Shown here piece after piece: positions 63,463-64,000 of a DNA stretch of 64,000 bases. Origin of the DNA: JACMLC01 sp963720235. GTDB taxonomy: Bacteria > Acidobacteriota > Blastocatellia > Pyrinomonadales > Pyrinomonadaceae. Location: positions 1,550,001-1,614,000 of the forward strand of contig OY970389.1 of NCBI GenBank assembly GCA_963720235.1, read 5' to 3'. Every line of letters begins with the position of its first letter. Positions within the stretch are counted from its first letter, which is position 1. The notes below the pieces were generated by a model, which ran no database searches, was not told the DNA's origin, and saw nothing but the letters and a program-made list of their open reading frames with translations. The translations under genes and the position numbers were made by a program.

Positions 63463-64000
63463 TTAGCTGAGAGCGGGCCGCGTCCCTAAGTGAAGGGCTG
63501 CGATGCCGCCAGTCAAATTCTTGTACTCGACCTCTTCAAAGCCCGCGCTCTGCATCACGCTTACGAGCCGTTTCTGGTCTGGAAAACGAGAAACGGAATC
63601 CGGTAGATATTCATATGCGCTGCGCGAACCGCTGAGCATACCGCCGATGTGCGGAAGGACACGTGTAAAATAGAACTTGAACAATCCGCGAAAACCTGGC
63701 ACGACCGGACTGGAAAATTCCAGTATTGCCGCTCTCCCGCCCGGCTTAAGAACTCTGAAAAGCTCTTTCAAACCTCCTTCGACGCTTGATAGGTTACGCA
63801 GGCCAAAAGCGATGGTCACAGCGTCAAATGATTCATCCGCGAAGGGAAGACTTAGCGCATCGCCCTCTATAAACGGAATGCTTGCGCCGCTGGAAGCAGA
63901 CTTTCGCGCCGCTATCTCAAGCATCGGGCGACAAAAGTCTGTGCCGATGATTTGCGCCTTCGTGCCTTGGGCCAGAGCCAGCGACAAATCGCCAGTGCCG
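63463..64000 (-). CDS. ubiE: UbiE/MenG-type demethylmenaquinone methyltransferase, 5' end outside the window
   Basis: The C-terminal about 178 residues are visible: IIGTDFCRPMLEIAARKSAS, FIEGDALSLPFADESFDAVT, IAFGLRNLSSVEGGLKELFR and the UbiE signature SRSAYEYLPDSVSRFPDQKR. The gene continues past 64000, where the SAM-binding glycine loop begins (GTGDLSLALA). It methylates demethylmenaquinone (or the ubiquinone precursor) in quinone synthesis. Confidence 0.93.
   Translation of the reverse strand, partial: GTGDLSLALAQGTKAQIIGTDFCRPMLEIAARKSASSGASIPFIEGDALSLPFADESFDAVTIAFGLRNLSSVEGGLKELFRVLKPGGRAAILEFSSPVVPGFRGLFKFYFTRVLPHIGGMLSGSRSAYEYLPDSVSRFPDQKRLVSVMQSAGFEEVEYKNLTGGIAALHLGTRPALS

Overview
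The window looks like chromosome of an Acidobacteriota bacterium, most likely of the Blastocatellia type. This is inferred from gene content: a VWFA-related secreted protein of the acidobacterial kind, OmpR-type winged-helix domains fused to PD40/TolB propellers, many secreted proteins with six VCBS/FG-GAP-like repeats, DUF3352 and DUF6702 proteins, and a Gram-negative type IV pilus cluster with a secretin. Base composition is moderate to slightly GC-rich. No phage, transposase, integrase or CRISPR array was seen.

Layout. 1-13 kb: housekeeping and secreted proteins (J-domain membrane protein, VOC protein, TPR protein, CBS pair, GNAT, NodB deacetylase, PQQ-type sugar dehydrogenase lipoprotein, methyltransferase, M1 peptidase coupled to a DUF6702 protein, lytic transglycosylase, OsmC). 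13-21 kb: glycine-zipper exported protein, GAF-SpoIIE phosphatase, AlkZ-related protein, coiled-coil membrane protein, VWFA protein, TPR and zinc-ribbon proteins. 21-38.3 kb: accessory region with four VCBS-repeat proteins, two winged-helix/PD40 regulators, a MerP-like metal-binding protein, a lipoprotein pair, tRNA-His and tRNA-Arg, an AI-2E family permease and an HU protein. 38.3-43 kb: tRNA-Pro, rdgB, a DUF3352 protein and an IsdG-like monooxygenase. 43-57.6 kb: type IV pilus island, beginning with a c-di-GMP-I (GEMM) riboswitch, then pilMNOPQ, a PKD/VCBS surface protein, a Roadblock/LC7 protein and four minor-pilin genes (FimU/GspH-, PilV-, PilW- and PilX-like). 57.6-64 kb: mtgA, a histone-deacetylase-family remnant, an ABC-2 exporter pair, an arginine-rich small exported protein, a DppBC-type permease pair and the 3' part of ubiE.

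Points that stand out. (1) Five genes (NodB, both winged-helix/PD40 genes, the FimU-like pilin and PilX) are each split by a shift of the same sign (+1); four can be placed exactly at a proline CCC/CCT codon and the fifth at TTT-T. This is either systematic homopolymer overcalling or +1 recoding. (2) A 74-bp perfect direct repeat containing the 3' half of tRNA-His brackets 6.7 kb of accessory genes, as a tRNA-targeted island would. (3) A c-di-GMP riboswitch heads the pilus operon, and a propeller-type VCBS/PKD protein sits where a PilY1-like tip adhesin might be expected. (4) Several families of long intergenic inverted repeats occur in multiple copies. The assignments rest on reading motifs by eye; no database search was run.
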